Positions 27,596 through 37,900 of a stretch of 55,464 nucleotides of DNA are shown in pieces. The number at the start of each line of letters is the position of its first letter. Position 1 is the first letter of the stretch. The notes beneath the pieces are model-generated. The model was not told the origin of the DNA. It did no database searches and saw only the letters and a program-made list of their open reading frames with translations. The DNA is from Allorhodopirellula solitaria (GTDB lineage Bacteria; Planctomycetota; Planctomycetia; Pirellulales; Pirellulaceae), in NCBI RefSeq assembly GCF_007859855.1, contig NZ_SJPK01000007.1, positions 93,077 through 148,540 of the forward strand, given 5' to 3'. A program made the position numbers and the translations under genes.

Positions 27596-28792
27596 ATGTG
27601 CTTGGCGGTGATTGCGATCCTCCTATTTATTGGTCCAGTCTGGGGCGAGCAATTTGAGAAGGCAACTGTGTTTCAGAATGGGGAAGAGGGCTACAAAGTC
27701 TTCCGCATTCCGGCAATCGTCACCGCCGCCAATGGCGACCTCCTAGCGTTCTGCGAAGCACGGATGGGAGGCGATCAGAGTGAAATCGACCTAGTGTCGA
27801 AACGATCGATCGATGGTGGACGGACCTGGCAAGGGATTCAGGTTGTTCAGGAAAGCGACGAGCTTCGAGAAGAGTTTGATCAGGAGAATACGCAGGTCAG
27901 TGTGGGCAACCCAGCTCCCGTTGTCGATCGGCTCGACCCGGAGCATCCAGGGCGGATCTGGCTACCGTTCACACTGGAGAACGACCGCGTCTTTGTGACT
28001 TTCAGCGATGATCATGGGAAGACCTGGGGCCAGCGGCGTGAGATCACCCGTGACGTCAAAAAAGACGATTGGGGCTGGTATGCGACCGGCCCTGTCCATT
28101 CGATTCAACTGCAACGTGGCGAGCACCAGGGCCGTCTGGTCGTGCCGTGCGATCATCGTATCGGCAAGGGAGGGGATGATCGTGGTGCCAATGGTGCCCA
28201 TGCCATCGTCAGTGACGATCACGGTCAAACGTGGCGTCTCGGCGCGATCGACACCACTTACACGGATGACCTCAACGCCAATGAAACTGCTGTTGTCGAA
28301 CTCAACGATGGCCGACTGTATTTCAACACCCGCGATCAGGGTGGGAAAGCGAAAGGGACTCGCGGGGATGCCTACAGCAGTGTTGGTGGCGATTCGTTCG
28401 ATCGATTCGGTGGCCCCTACCGGTGCTTCAAGCCGTCGCCACCTCAGCTCGATCCGCCCGTCGTTCAGTGTGCGTTGCTTCGCGCCGCATCGACAGTTGC
28501 GGGAGACGACCGAAACGTAATCCTGTTTTCCGGTCCAGACGAGAGCGGGCCAAGTGGCAAGGGACGTAGCGATCTGCGCATTCGCTACTCCACCGACGAG
28601 ACGCAGACGTGGCAGGACGGCCCATTGATTCACGTTGGCCGGGCGGCATACAGCGATATGGTAAGGCTTCCCAACGACGAGTTAGGGATTCTATTCGAGG
28701 CGGGCGAAGGCGAGCAGCAATACGCGCGAATCATTTTCACGCGCGTGAGCCTAGACGAAATAACCGGCGACCCGTTTGGAGCAAACCGATGA
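27596..28792 (+). CDS. Secreted sialidase (GH33-type exo-alpha-sialidase)
   Basis: The 398-residue protein has a hydrophobic leader (residues 2-17, ending PVWG|EQ), the FRIP motif at 36-39 (arginine-triad residue) and LAFCEAR. At least three Asp-boxes of the SxDxGxxW form follow (SIDGGRTW, SDDHGKTW, SDDHGQTW, degenerate STDETQTW), marking a six-bladed bacterial sialidase propeller. It should release terminal sialic acid outside the cytoplasm. The frame stays open upstream to 27236 but that part is translated palindromic repeat, so ATG 27596 is chosen. The leader lacks a basic n-region; an ATG at 27576 in another frame would supply one (MRNHFSQ), raising the chance of a small indel. It overlaps the next gene by ATGA. 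Confidence 0.87.
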   Translation: MCLAVIAILLFIGPVWGEQFEKATVFQNGEEGYKVFRIPAIVTAANGDLLAFCEARMGGDQSEIDLVSKRSIDGGRTWQGIQVVQESDELREEFDQENTQVSVGNPAPVVDRLDPEHPGRIWLPFTLENDRVFVTFSDDHGKTWGQRREITRDVKKDDWGWYATGPVHSIQLQRGEHQGRLVVPCDHRIGKGGDDRGANGAHAIVSDDHGQTWRLGAIDTTYTDDLNANETAVVELNDGRLYFNTRDQGGKAKGTRGDAYSSVGGDSFDRFGGPYRCFKPSPPQLDPPVVQCALLRAASTVAGDDRNVILFSGPDESGPSGKGRSDLRIRYSTDETQTWQDGPLIHVGRAAYSDMVRLPNDELGILFEAGEGEQQYARIIFTRVSLDEITGDPFGANR

Positions 28793-30219
28793 GACAGAAC
28801 AGCATTGTTCTTTGTTTGACGGTCGCTCTGACTGTGCTCGTCGTACGCGCCGAAGCGATCGGTGCTGATCCTCCCAAAACCAACGTGATTGTTGTGTTGA
28901 TCGACGACCTAGGATGGAAGGACGTCGGCTGCAACGGAAGCGAATACTACCAGACGCCGAATATCGATCGACTGGCAAGTCAGGGCATGAGGTTCACCGA
29001 CGGATACGCTGCCTGCAACGTTTGCTCGCCATCTCGGGCAGCGATTCTCAGCGGCAAATGCCCCGCACGGCTGATGTTGACCCAGTGGCTACCATCGGGA
29101 CGATGGAGCCCGACAGAGCACAGACTTCGTGAGGGTCGCTATCTCGCGAACTTGCCCTTAGAAGAAGTAACGGTTGGTGAGGCGATGCGGGAAGCCGGGT
29201 ACCGAACCGGTTTCATCGGAAAATGGCATCTGGGTACCGAGACTTACTACTACCCCGAGCACCAGGGCTTTGATGTCAACATCGCCGGCCGCGATTATGG
29301 GGCGCCGGGTAGCTACTTCTTTCCGTTTGAGGGTGGTTGGCGAATTCCGACCACCGGAAAGATGCTGCGAAAGGAGTCGCCGCTCTCTGGTGAGAAAGGC
29401 GACTATCTGCCGGATCGGCTGGCCGAAGAAGCCGAGGGTTTTATCCGTCAAAACGCTGACCAGCCATTCTTTCTGATCCTCTCGCACTATGCGGTGCACA
29501 CGCCCTTGCAGGCGAAGAAAGAAGTGATCGACCGCTACCGTGACGTCCCTAAAACACAACGACAGGGCAAACCAACCTATGCCGCCATGGTGGAAAGCAT
29601 CGACGACAGTCTGGGACGTGTCATGGACACGTTGCAGGACGAGAACCTCGACGACCGAACCCTGATTATCTTCACGAGCGATAATGGCGGCAATGGAGGA
29701 GTGACCAACCACGCTCCGCTGCGAGGCAACAAGGGCTCGAACTATGAAGGCGGAATCCGCGTGCCGTTGATCATCAAATGGCCAGGCCAGACTGAGCCTG
29801 GCTGGGTATCGGACACACCCGTCATCGGGATGGATTTGTATCCGACAATCCTCGACGCCACGGGCCAGAGCCTCAAGCCGTATCAACATCTTGATGGAAC
29901 CAGCCTGGTGCCGGTGCTGACCGGATCGGGAAGACTCGAGAGGGACGCGATCTATTGGCACTATCCGCATTACAACCGGCACCCCTCCGCATTCCCATCG
30001 GGGGTGATCCGCGCCGGTGACTGGAAGTTAATCGAAGAATTCGAAACCGGCGAGTTGTCGCTCTACAACCTTGCCGAAGATATTGGCGAGTCAACAGAAC
30101 TATCGAATGCTGAGCCCGCCAAGCTCGCTGAGCTTCACTCCAAGTTGAAGGCCTGGCGTCGCGAAGTGGGTGCCGATCCAATGAGGCCGAATCCCCAATA
30201 CGTCGAGGCGAATCCATGA
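28789..30219 (+). CDS. Secreted sulfatase, arylsulfatase A-like
   Basis: The 476-residue protein starts in the ATGA overlap with the sialidase stop. It has a signal peptide (about 1-25), the metal-binding start NVIVVLIDDLGWKDVGCNGS and the formylglycine signature C79-S-P-S-R83. FIGKWHLG, LSHYAVHTPL, SDNGGNGGVTNHAPLRGNKGSNYEGG and the C-terminal WKLIEEFETGELSLYNLAED follow. All catalytic segments of the type I sulfatase fold are present. Translational coupling to the sialidase suggests the two act on the same sulfated, sialylated glycan. An upstream in-frame extension to 28609 lies inside the sialidase gene and is rejected. Confidence 0.94.
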   Translation: MRQNSIVLCLTVALTVLVVRAEAIGADPPKTNVIVVLIDDLGWKDVGCNGSEYYQTPNIDRLASQGMRFTDGYAACNVCSPSRAAILSGKCPARLMLTQWLPSGRWSPTEHRLREGRYLANLPLEEVTVGEAMREAGYRTGFIGKWHLGTETYYYPEHQGFDVNIAGRDYGAPGSYFFPFEGGWRIPTTGKMLRKESPLSGEKGDYLPDRLAEEAEGFIRQNADQPFFLILSHYAVHTPLQAKKEVIDRYRDVPKTQRQGKPTYAAMVESIDDSLGRVMDTLQDENLDDRTLIIFTSDNGGNGGVTNHAPLRGNKGSNYEGGIRVPLIIKWPGQTEPGWVSDTPVIGMDLYPTILDATGQSLKPYQHLDGTSLVPVLTGSGRLERDAIYWHYPHYNRHPSAFPSGVIRAGDWKLIEEFETGELSLYNLAEDIGESTELSNAEPAKLAELHSKLKAWRREVGADPMRPNPQYVEANP

Positions 30220-30470
30220 TTCCACACTCCAAACATTTCGTGATGCAACTCGTCACTCTCTGCCTCGTAATAACCGCAAACGCGGGTGCGTCTGCAGCAG
30301 ATCAGCCCAACATTCTGCTGATTGTGCCGGTAGACAACGGGCTAGAACTGGGGTGTTACGGTGAGCCGTACGTGGCGACCCCTGTTTGGGATAGACTCGC
30401 TCACGAGGGCGTGCGGTTCGACAAGGCCTGGCCAGCAGCACCGGAAGCGTCGACGAGCAAACTCCCATGA
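30216..30470 (+). pseudogene. Stub of a third sulfatase (N-terminal ~75 residues only)
   Basis: The 84-codon frame has a signal peptide and then [41 protein letters not shown], which matches the start of S1-family heparan-type sulfatases up to just before the formylglycine cysteine. It then jumps to [12 protein letters not shown] and stops. The catalytic Cys and the rest of the fold are missing, and VPVDNG replaces the usual VADDNG metal site. Even so it overlaps its neighbours by ATGA on both sides. It therefore looks like the product of a clean internal deletion that kept translational coupling through the operon. Confidence 0.85.
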
Positions 30471-33079
30471 AGCATGTATCTAAGTGGCTCATCAGCATCG
30501 GCATGCTTGTCGCATTGTTGATGGGCGAGCGGCCCAGCCTGACAGCCGATGACAACGTTTTGCTCTCGTGGAGCGAGCTGCCATCGCTACCCGATGAACT
30601 CGGTCTTGCCGGACCGTTTGCAGGCGTCCACAACGATGCTCTGATCGTCGCGGGTGGCGCGAATTTCCCAAAGCCTGTTTGGGACAACGATAAAGTTTGG
30701 CATGATCGCATTTTCGTCTTGACCAAAGACGGCGATCAGTACCAGTGGCATGAGGGTGGCAGACTGCGTCAGCGGCTTGCCTATGGGGCTGCCGTATCGA
30801 CTCCAGACGGCGTCCTTTGCATGGGCGGCAATGATACCAGCGAGACGTTCGGCGAAACCTTCTTGCTGAGTTGGGATCCCGAAAGTGAGCAGATGACGAA
30901 GACGGAGTATCCCCCGTTGCCACAGCCTTGTGCCTATTCCACGGCGACGATGATCGGCGATGTGGTCTATCTGGCGGGTGGGCAGAGCGGCACGTCGCTC
31001 GAATCCGCAATGACAAATTTCTGGTCGCTCGATCTTTCGAAGAAATCGAGCGAGGAGGCGTTCGTTTGGCAGGAACTGCCGCCCTGGCCAGGGCCCTCGC
31101 GGGCGTTCAATCTGACGATCAGCCAGCACAACGGATACAACGATTGTGTTTATGTCATCAGTGGCCGACGCCAGGAAGGTGATGCCGATGACCCTGCCAG
31201 TTTCGACTTCCTCACGGATGTTTGGGAATTCAATCCATCCAACCGCAGTTGGCGGCGGCGGGCCGATGTCCCGCGCTGTGTGATGGCGGGTACCGGTATC
31301 GGCTTTGGGCAGAGCCACATTTTCGTGCTCGGTGGTGCGACGGGAGAACGGTTCTTTCAAGGCGACGAGCTAAGGGATGACCATCCAGGTTTTCTCAAGG
31401 AATCACTTGCCTATCATACGATCACGAACACGTGGACAAGCGCTGGCCCAACGCCCGCCAATCATGTCACGACGACGGCGGTGAGGTGGGGCGATGATAT
31501 CATTGTTCCGACAGGCGAGGTCCGGCCCCGCGTGCGATCGCCAAAGGTCTTTCGAGTGTCGGCGGTGCGACCGAGCCGCGGGTTCGGGACGATCAACTAC
31601 ATCGTGCTCTTTGGCTATCTGTTCTCAATGGTCGGGGTAGGGGTTTACTTCGCCAATAAGAACAAGAGCACGGACGACTATTTTCGTGGCGGGGGGCATG
31701 TCCCTTGGTGGGCTGCGGGCTGCAGCATCTTCGCAACCATGCTCAGTTCATTGACGTTCACCGGCGTTCCTTCAAAATCATTTGCTCAGGACTGGGTGTA
31801 CGCGGTGGGTAACATGATGATTCCCGTCGTGGCGATTCTCGCGGTTTCTGTAGCCATGCCATTCTTTCGTCGGATCGATGCGACGAGCGCGTACGAATAT
31901 CTCGAAAAGAGATTCAGCCGGCCTGTACGGCTCTTTGGCAGCGCCAGCTTCACAATGTTTCATATCTTCCGCATGGCCGTGGTCATGTCACTGACGGGAC
32001 TGGCGCTGGCGGTGGCAACACCGTTAACGCCCGGGCAGTCGGTACTGCTGATGGGCGTGCTCAGTATTGCCTACTGCACGATGGGCGGGATCGAAGCGGT
32101 GATCTGGACGGATACGATCCAGACGTTTGTGTTGATGGGCGGCGCGCTGCTAGCGATCGGGATCTTGATCGCAGGCGTTGATGGTGGATTCGGCGGCTTC
32201 CTTTCCACTGCGACCGACGCCGACAAATTCACAATCGCCAATTTTCATTGGGACATGACGAGCAGCCAGGTCGCGCTATGGGTCATCCTCGTCGGTTCGA
32301 TTGCCCAGAATGTTTCATCCTACACCGCTGATCAGGCCGTTGTTCAGCGATACATGACGACGGCCAATGAGACCTTGGCAGCACGATCGATCTGGACGAA
32401 CGCCGTTTTGACCATCCCAGCGACGATCCTTTTCTTCGGTATCGGTACAGCACTGTTCGCCTACTATCACTCGCATCCTGACAAGCTCGATCCGACGATC
32501 ACGACGGACCAAGTCTTTCCGCTGTTCATTGCCCGAGAGATGCCGATCGGCTTGGCGGGATTGATTGTGGCAGGCATCTTTGCCGCCGCCCAGTCGACGG
32601 TTTCGACGAGCATGAACTCGACCGCGACCGCCATCGTGACGGACTTCATGCGACCGTTCGGAGCCTGCCGATCCGAAGCCGGTTATCTCCGTGCGGCGCG
32701 TTTCTGGACGTTTCTCATTGGGGTGGTCGGCACTCTGCTCGGCCTCGTTTTCGTCAATCCGGAGATCAAATCGCTGTTCGATGCATTCATCAAAGTCATT
32801 GGCCTGTTCATGGGCGTCCTCGGCGGCTTGTTCATTCTGGGTGCTGTGACGCGGCGAGCCAATGCAACGGGTGCGCTCACAGGCGCCCTCGTTGGAGCGG
32901 GCGCGATGTTCTGGTTGTGGAAATTCACCGCCGTCAACGGATACCTCTACACCGCCAGCGGAATCGTCAGCTGCCTCGTTGTCGGTCTCGCCGTCAGCCT
33001 GGTAACCGGGCGGCCCACCAACGATCTGTCGGGGCTGACGATCTACACGCTCGGCAAACCGGTGAGACCATCGGAATGA
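30467..33079 (+). CDS. Kelch mutarotase (NanM-like) fused to sodium:solute symporter
   Basis: The 870-residue protein has a signal-like helix (about 5-20). A six-bladed kelch propeller (about 30-370) has the AGGANFP motif, NAFNLTIS-like blades and GGATGERFF, as in cyclically permuted relatives of N-acetylneuraminate mutarotase NanM/YjhT. From residue ~376 ([20 protein letters not shown]) an SSS-family transporter with about 13 helices follows, including [36 protein letters not shown] and the late [26 protein letters not shown] sodium-site segment. It may convert the released alpha anomer to the beta form at the outer face of the membrane and import it with sodium. The substrate is inferred from neighbours. 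Start is in an ATGA overlap. Confidence 0.9.
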   Translation: MKHVSKWLISIGMLVALLMGERPSLTADDNVLLSWSELPSLPDELGLAGPFAGVHNDALIVAGGANFPKPVWDNDKVWHDRIFVLTKDGDQYQWHEGGRLRQRLAYGAAVSTPDGVLCMGGNDTSETFGETFLLSWDPESEQMTKTEYPPLPQPCAYSTATMIGDVVYLAGGQSGTSLESAMTNFWSLDLSKKSSEEAFVWQELPPWPGPSRAFNLTISQHNGYNDCVYVISGRRQEGDADDPASFDFLTDVWEFNPSNRSWRRRADVPRCVMAGTGIGFGQSHIFVLGGATGERFFQGDELRDDHPGFLKESLAYHTITNTWTSAGPTPANHVTTTAVRWGDDIIVPTGEVRPRVRSPKVFRVSAVRPSRGFGTINYIVLFGYLFSMVGVGVYFANKNKSTDDYFRGGGHVPWWAAGCSIFATMLSSLTFTGVPSKSFAQDWVYAVGNMMIPVVAILAVSVAMPFFRRIDATSAYEYLEKRFSRPVRLFGSASFTMFHIFRMAVVMSLTGLALAVATPLTPGQSVLLMGVLSIAYCTMGGIEAVIWTDTIQTFVLMGGALLAIGILIAGVDGGFGGFLSTATDADKFTIANFHWDMTSSQVALWVILVGSIAQNVSSYTADQAVVQRYMTTANETLAARSIWTNAVLTIPATILFFGIGTALFAYYHSHPDKLDPTITTDQVFPLFIAREMPIGLAGLIVAGIFAAAQSTVSTSMNSTATAIVTDFMRPFGACRSEAGYLRAARFWTFLIGVVGTLLGLVFVNPEIKSLFDAFIKVIGLFMGVLGGLFILGAVTRRANATGALTGALVGAGAMFWLWKFTAVNGYLYTASGIVSCLVVGLAVSLVTGRPTNDLSGLTIYTLGKPVRPSE

Positions 33080-33459
33080 CCATCGTGTCGGTCGGAGCTG
33101 AACAACAAAGCGCGGTAGTGACCAGAAGGCGACGAGCTGTCCTTCACCCACAAGTTTTCCTACGCCGACGGCGTTGAAGAAAATAGCCAGTGGTCGAGCG
33201 CAAGCGAATACCACTGGAAAAGACAACCATAGGTGGCGCTGCGCTGACCTACGGCTATTTTCCATCATCCCTTTCGGGATACTTGTGGGTAATCAACAGC
33301 TCGTCGCCTCGTCCAGCACGGCGCTGAGAGGACTCGTCGCCTTGTCTACTACTTTCAGGGCGGATTATTGATTCGCGGTTGCCAAGCAATCGGGGAGGGG
33401 GATGATGTATAATTGTTGTTTTGGCAATGTGATTTCGATGCGATGACGACCCTCCGCTC
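33080..33459. repeat. Palindromic intergenic repeats after the symporter gene
   Basis: There is no gene here. GAAAATAGCC (33178) pairs with GGCTATTTTC (33253-33262), enclosing a second hairpin CCAGTGGT/ACCACTGG (33187-33217). The motif GGCGACGAGCTGT..CACCCACAAG (33126) recurs inverted as CTTGTGGGTAATCAACAGCT (33281), so the whole 33126-33315 block is an imperfect palindrome; part of it matches 12934-12955. TATAAT at 33408-33413 could be a -10 box for the next gene, 47 bp before its ATG. Confidence 0.8.
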
Positions 33460-34029
33460 ATGAAACTTATCTCGCTCTCCTGCAACCACTGCGGTGCGCC
33501 TCTTGATGTTCCGAAATCAGCGAGGTTTGTCACATGTGGGTACTGCGATGCTCGGTTAGCCGTCCATCATACCGGCAGCACCTATTCGACAGAGTTGCTT
33601 GAAGACATCAAACAAACCACTGAGACACTCGTCCGGGACGTGGAGAAGCTCAAAGGCGATTCCGAACTTGACCGCCTCGATCGGCAATGGGAACGTGAGC
33701 GAGCTCAGTTCATGACGACTGGCAAGGATGGGTCGCAGAGCCTGCCGTCGAAAGCACCGATCGTTCTGGGAACCGGTTGCGTCGCGGTGTTCGGAGTATT
33801 CTGGACGATTCTTGCTGCGAGCATGTTTCCGCCCATGGCATTGTTCGGAATCGTTTTTGTCATCTTCGCAGTGGGCGGCGGGATCATCGGTTGCAAGAAA
33901 GCCGATCGTTACCAGCAGGCGAAGAAACAGTACCACGAGCGACGGCGGGACCTGATCGCGAATAGCAAAGGTGAGAAATCTGGTTCATCCGACGGAAGCG
34001 TGCGCAGAGCACAGCGGAAGGTTTTTTGA
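33460..34029 (+). CDS. Zinc-ribbon membrane protein, unknown, with repeat-derived C-terminus
   Basis: The 189-residue protein begins with a zinc-ribbon-like pair of CxxC motifs (CNHCGAPLDVPKSARFVTCGYCDARLAV). A charged, possibly coiled-coil stretch (about 45-85) is followed by two hydrophobic helices (about 104-122 and 126-146) and a basic tail. The last 16 residues (SGSSDGSVRRAQRKVF) are translated from the inverted-repeat element at 33982, so the native stop has been replaced. Proteins with an N-terminal ribbon and two helices occur widely in planctomycetes, but I know no function for this one. Confidence 0.75.
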   Translation: MKLISLSCNHCGAPLDVPKSARFVTCGYCDARLAVHHTGSTYSTELLEDIKQTTETLVRDVEKLKGDSELDRLDRQWERERAQFMTTGKDGSQSLPSKAPIVLGTGCVAVFGVFWTILAASMFPPMALFGIVFVIFAVGGGIIGCKKADRYQQAKKQYHERRRDLIANSKGEKSGSSDGSVRRAQRKVF

Positions 34030-34299
34030 GGCATGGCTCTCGTATCCAATGATCGTTCAAAAATGCGTCCCTGACGAACAAACGCTCGCCAGAGACCGAC
34101 AACACCGTTGGCGTACCGCTTTTGCAGGGAAACGCTGGCGACCGAGATATCCCTTGCCAAGCCAGCACCTCTGCAGAGCTCGGCTCCGTTTCTCCCGGCA
34201 GTGCCAGGCTAACATTGATAATCACATCCCACAAATAAATCCTTCGATACGGGAGCCGTGCCTTGAAAACCTCGGGCGCACGCTTCCGTTGGATGAGCC
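33982..34299 (+). mobile_element. MITE-like 318-bp inverted-repeat element, copy B
   Basis: This is the same element as 9969-10285, in opposite orientation and 318 bp long. The ends are GGTTCATCCGACGGAAGC and GCTTCCGTTGGATGAGCC. The ~60-bp centre (GTACCGCTTTTGCAGGGAAA..CTCGGCTCCGTTTCTCC) is almost unchanged between copies. The flanks GAGAAATCT (left) and AGAGATCT (right) could be an imperfect target duplication. There is no transposase inside. It overlaps the last codons of the zinc-ribbon gene. Confidence 0.9.
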
Positions 34300-34363
34300 A
34301 GAGATCTTGAGAAGCATTCGAAAGTCTATCTGAAAAGGCGTCCGCCCACTCTCGAGCAAGCAT

Positions 34364-34999
34364 TTAGTCCTGCCGATACAGATTTTCGTTTCGAATGAAT
34401 GCTTCGACACTGTGGGGGACATGGAATCGGATCGACTGAGATCGGGCGACACGTCGCCTCAACTCGCGGCTGCTGATTTCGATTTGCGGCATGACGATCT
34501 CAGCTTCACGACAGGCCTGAACTTTTTCAGGCGACGCGAAATCTTGCAGGATATCATAGCTGGGCGGCGGCATTCCCCCGCGCCGAACAACGGCCAGGGT
34601 GCACATCTGCAACAGCCGATCTGGATCCTTCCATTGGGCGAAACTCGCTAGCGAATCAGCGCCGATGATAAAAAAGAGGGTGTGATCGGGAAACTGATCT
34701 CGCAGATATGCGAGCGTGTCGACGGTGTAGCTAACGCCGTCGCGGTCGAGTTCGTAGGTTTCAATTCGATGTCCGGATTGCCCTGAAACGGCCAATCGCA
34801 ACATTGTCAGACGCTGAGAGTTACTCGCAACGGGACCGAATGGTTTCAGTGGACTCGTCGCAGCGGGGACCCACCGTACCTGATCGATGGGCAATTGTTC
34901 GTACGCTGCCTCGGCGATCCATAAATGCCCCAGATGAATCGGATCGAAGGAACCGCCAAAGATGCCGAGAGCCTGCGACATCGTCTCGGGACGCGTCAT
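34364..34999 (-). CDS. nadD: Nicotinate-nucleotide adenylyltransferase
   Basis: The 211-residue protein has the nucleotidyltransferase motif GGSFDPIHLGH (residues 14-24), WVPAATSPLKP, the FFIIGADSLASFAQWKDP segment and the ISSRELRRRV (ISSTxIR-type) motif. All are diagnostic of NadD. It transfers AMP from ATP to nicotinate mononucleotide in NAD synthesis in the cytoplasm. Its first ATG overlaps the stop of the giant PQQ-propeller gene by ATGA; a second ATG six codons later is also possible. The coupling to a secreted propeller protein has no obvious biochemical link. Confidence 0.96.
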   Translation of the reverse strand: MTRPETMSQALGIFGGSFDPIHLGHLWIAEAAYEQLPIDQVRWVPAATSPLKPFGPVASNSQRLTMLRLAVSGQSGHRIETYELDRDGVSYTVDTLAYLRDQFPDHTLFFIIGADSLASFAQWKDPDRLLQMCTLAVVRRGGMPPPSYDILQDFASPEKVQACREAEIVMPQIEISSRELRRRVARSQSIRFHVPHSVEAFIRNENLYRQD

Positions 35000-37900
35000 T
35001 GGGATTCGTCGGGTTCTTGCGCGGCATTCGGCGTTGTGGAATCAGAGGATTCCGGATTGGCTTCCGTGTCGGTGGGCTTCTGATTGGAGAACGTGTACGT
35101 CAGCAGTTGACTCTGGATGATCGAGAAGACCTGATCACGGCTGGGCAGCAATCGCACTTCGGTTTCGATCCGTATGTTGCGGCTGCCGATATTCTTGCCT
35201 AATAATTCATTGAGCGTTTTGCCCGACTCAACATCGAGCGCCCAGACATCGAGTTCGTGGCGTCTGGTCGAGGCGTTATCGATGTAGGTCTGGCGTCGGA
35301 CGAGCGTCAAAATGGGTGTCATCCACGGCTGAAACGTCGTCACCCCACGTGCCTGTTCGAACGTTTGCGACCAAGCCAATGCGGCCGGTGCGTCGGTCTC
35401 GTCATCGGCAAGTTCAATGCAGTGCGCGCTGGTCACATCTTGCACCGACATGCCACTGGGGATCGTAATGACATTCCCTTCGATGTCCGGGGGCGGCGGC
35501 AACTCGCATCGTGGCATCAGCAGAAACCGGTCATGAATTTGCACAACGGACAGACCGGATAACCGAGGCCTCAGCGGGATCTCCACATCAGCGAGTGAAG
35601 CACCGGACAAAACATCCCAAATCGTCGCCCGGCCATCGCTATCGATCAGTGTCATATAACGATCGTTGACGAGTCTGCCCTGGGAGGTCGAGCGTGCTTG
35701 GTCGGTGAGGTTGATGGGGGACGCGACGCGTTCTTGAACACGATCTTGCGTGATCCCGTCGACGATCTCGAGCATGTAAGGGTCAACGAGATCGCTATCG
35801 GCATCTTCCTCATCGTATTGGGTCACCAACAACACATGCCGACCCGCCGTTGCCATCACGGAGTCAACGTTGAACGGTTTGGATTCCATTTCGCGTCCAT
35901 CGTGCCAATCGAAGTACGCGATCTGATCGGCGCGCTCGCTCAGCACCGCGACTCGGCCGTCGCCAGCGACCACGCCGCTGCCGGGGATACTTGTTTGTGT
36001 CCGCCAAAGTTGCTCGCCGGTCACCGTGTGGTAGCAGATGAGATCACGTCCCTGCAGAAGAAACAGGCGATCACCGAGCACGGGGCCGAGACGCAATTGA
36101 GCGTCATCCGCATTGGCGGTGGGAGAATTGGAGACATAACGATAGATCTTGTCACCGAACTTCGATGTTTCGCTGCGGCGTTTGGCGACAGACTGGCCGT
36201 CGGGATGCAGGCTTTGTCGCCAGCGAACGGCGTCGGTGGAACCTCGCGAGAGGACGCGGAACAGATCAACGGCAATCAACTCCGATGGCGTCAGCACCAA
36301 CATCAACCCGCCACTCAGGGTAACTTCTTTATCGCTCGACGTGCGGTTGGTCAGTCCATCGACCATGATCGGGTGGTTGATGCCGTCCTGGTCGAGGAGG
36401 GAAAGCGGGGTGTTATCGCTGATCGCTTGCCAGCCGAGTGTTTGCTTGCCCATCCAACGTGTCGTTTTCGCATACCGTCGATTCGACATGAGGGCTTGGT
36501 TCTGCGGCAAGCGGGTGGATTCCCACTGCAGTTCAACGTGCTCGCGAGGCCAAGAATCGGAGCGGGGTCGGATGTTTCCTCGAACTTGGTACTCATCCAA
36601 AATGCCGGCGATCCGTTGAATCTCAGCCGGTGATGCTTTCGGGTCTTGGATCCGCTGTTGCAGGACTTGGCCCACGTAGCGTCGGTCCTCACCCCATTGT
36701 GCTTCGCTGTAGGTTCGCGCCAGTGTCAGCAGGTCTTGCGAATCGAGATCGTGCAGCGCCGCATCGGTTGGCAAGCGGGTGCCCCAGACCAAACGTTCGG
36801 TTGCCAGTGCGTCGCCCTGCTGTTGTGACTGCTGCACAAGGCTTTGGCGGTACGCTTGGACGGCATCTCCCAGCGGTGAGAAATGGCTCACGATCTGGTT
36901 CAGAGTCGTGCGATTGGCGCGAACGCCTGTCTGCAAGTGCTCTTGGAGCCGCTCGTTGATCTCCGCCAGGGTGTCTTCGTCGGCAGCGTTTGCGACCTGC
37001 GCCACGCGCGCCGTCAGCCAGCTCGCGAGAGTGAACTGGCGAGCGGAATCTGCGAAGACAGCGGCCTGTTGATTTGCCAACGACGGTCGTTCGATGGTCA
37101 GCGCGGATAGTTCGAGCAGCCGATCCATCGCCGCATTCACGTCTGACTGAGAAATCTCGGTCGCCGGCGGATCGGAACGGAGTGGCTCGAGCAGCCCTTG
37201 GATTTGCAGTACCAACAGCTCGGCTTGCTGTTCGGGCCGATCGATCAGCTCGCGCAGGGTCTGCATGTCTTCGGGGGAGATCTTCTCTTGATCGCGGAGG
37301 CTGCCGAGCAGGGCCTCGACCGACAAAGCAATCGCATCGATGCTTTCCGGATCCATCTCACGGGCTTTCTTCAGGAGAGCCAAGGCGTCGTCACGCCGGT
37401 CATCCTCCATCAACAACTCCGCTTTGCGAATGATTGCAAAGAAGTCGTCGGGATCGTCAGCTAAGATGCGATCGATCGTCGGCCGGAGCGTCTCTTCACC
37501 GTATGCGACGGCGACGGTGGCCGACGCCTGGGAGATGATTTCACCCTCGGCTGCGACGAGGTTACCGAGCGGATAGCGCGTATGGCGTCGCGACAAAATC
37601 TCACCGGAGGCCAAGCCGATTTCAATCAGTTCGTCGCTGGTGGTGGGGAGAAAATAGCTCGCTGGCCCGAACACACCACGACCGGAGACGCGTTGCCCTG
37701 GGCTCATCAGGTCGCTCGGGGTCGACCATATCTCATTGCCGGTTTGCAGGTCGAATGCCATCACCCGGTCGCCACGGACGATCAGATATTGGTTGTTGCG
37801 GATCCCGGCCAGATACAGATTCTTGCCTCGGGGTTGGGGGCGGAAGCGATCGACGCCCGTGACCGCATCGACCACAATCATGCGGTCTGATTCAACCGGT

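Noticed and set aside
32315..33268. 317-codon frame antisense to the symporter
   Set aside because: Low-complexity charged composition typical of an antisense shadow of membrane helices, with no family motif.
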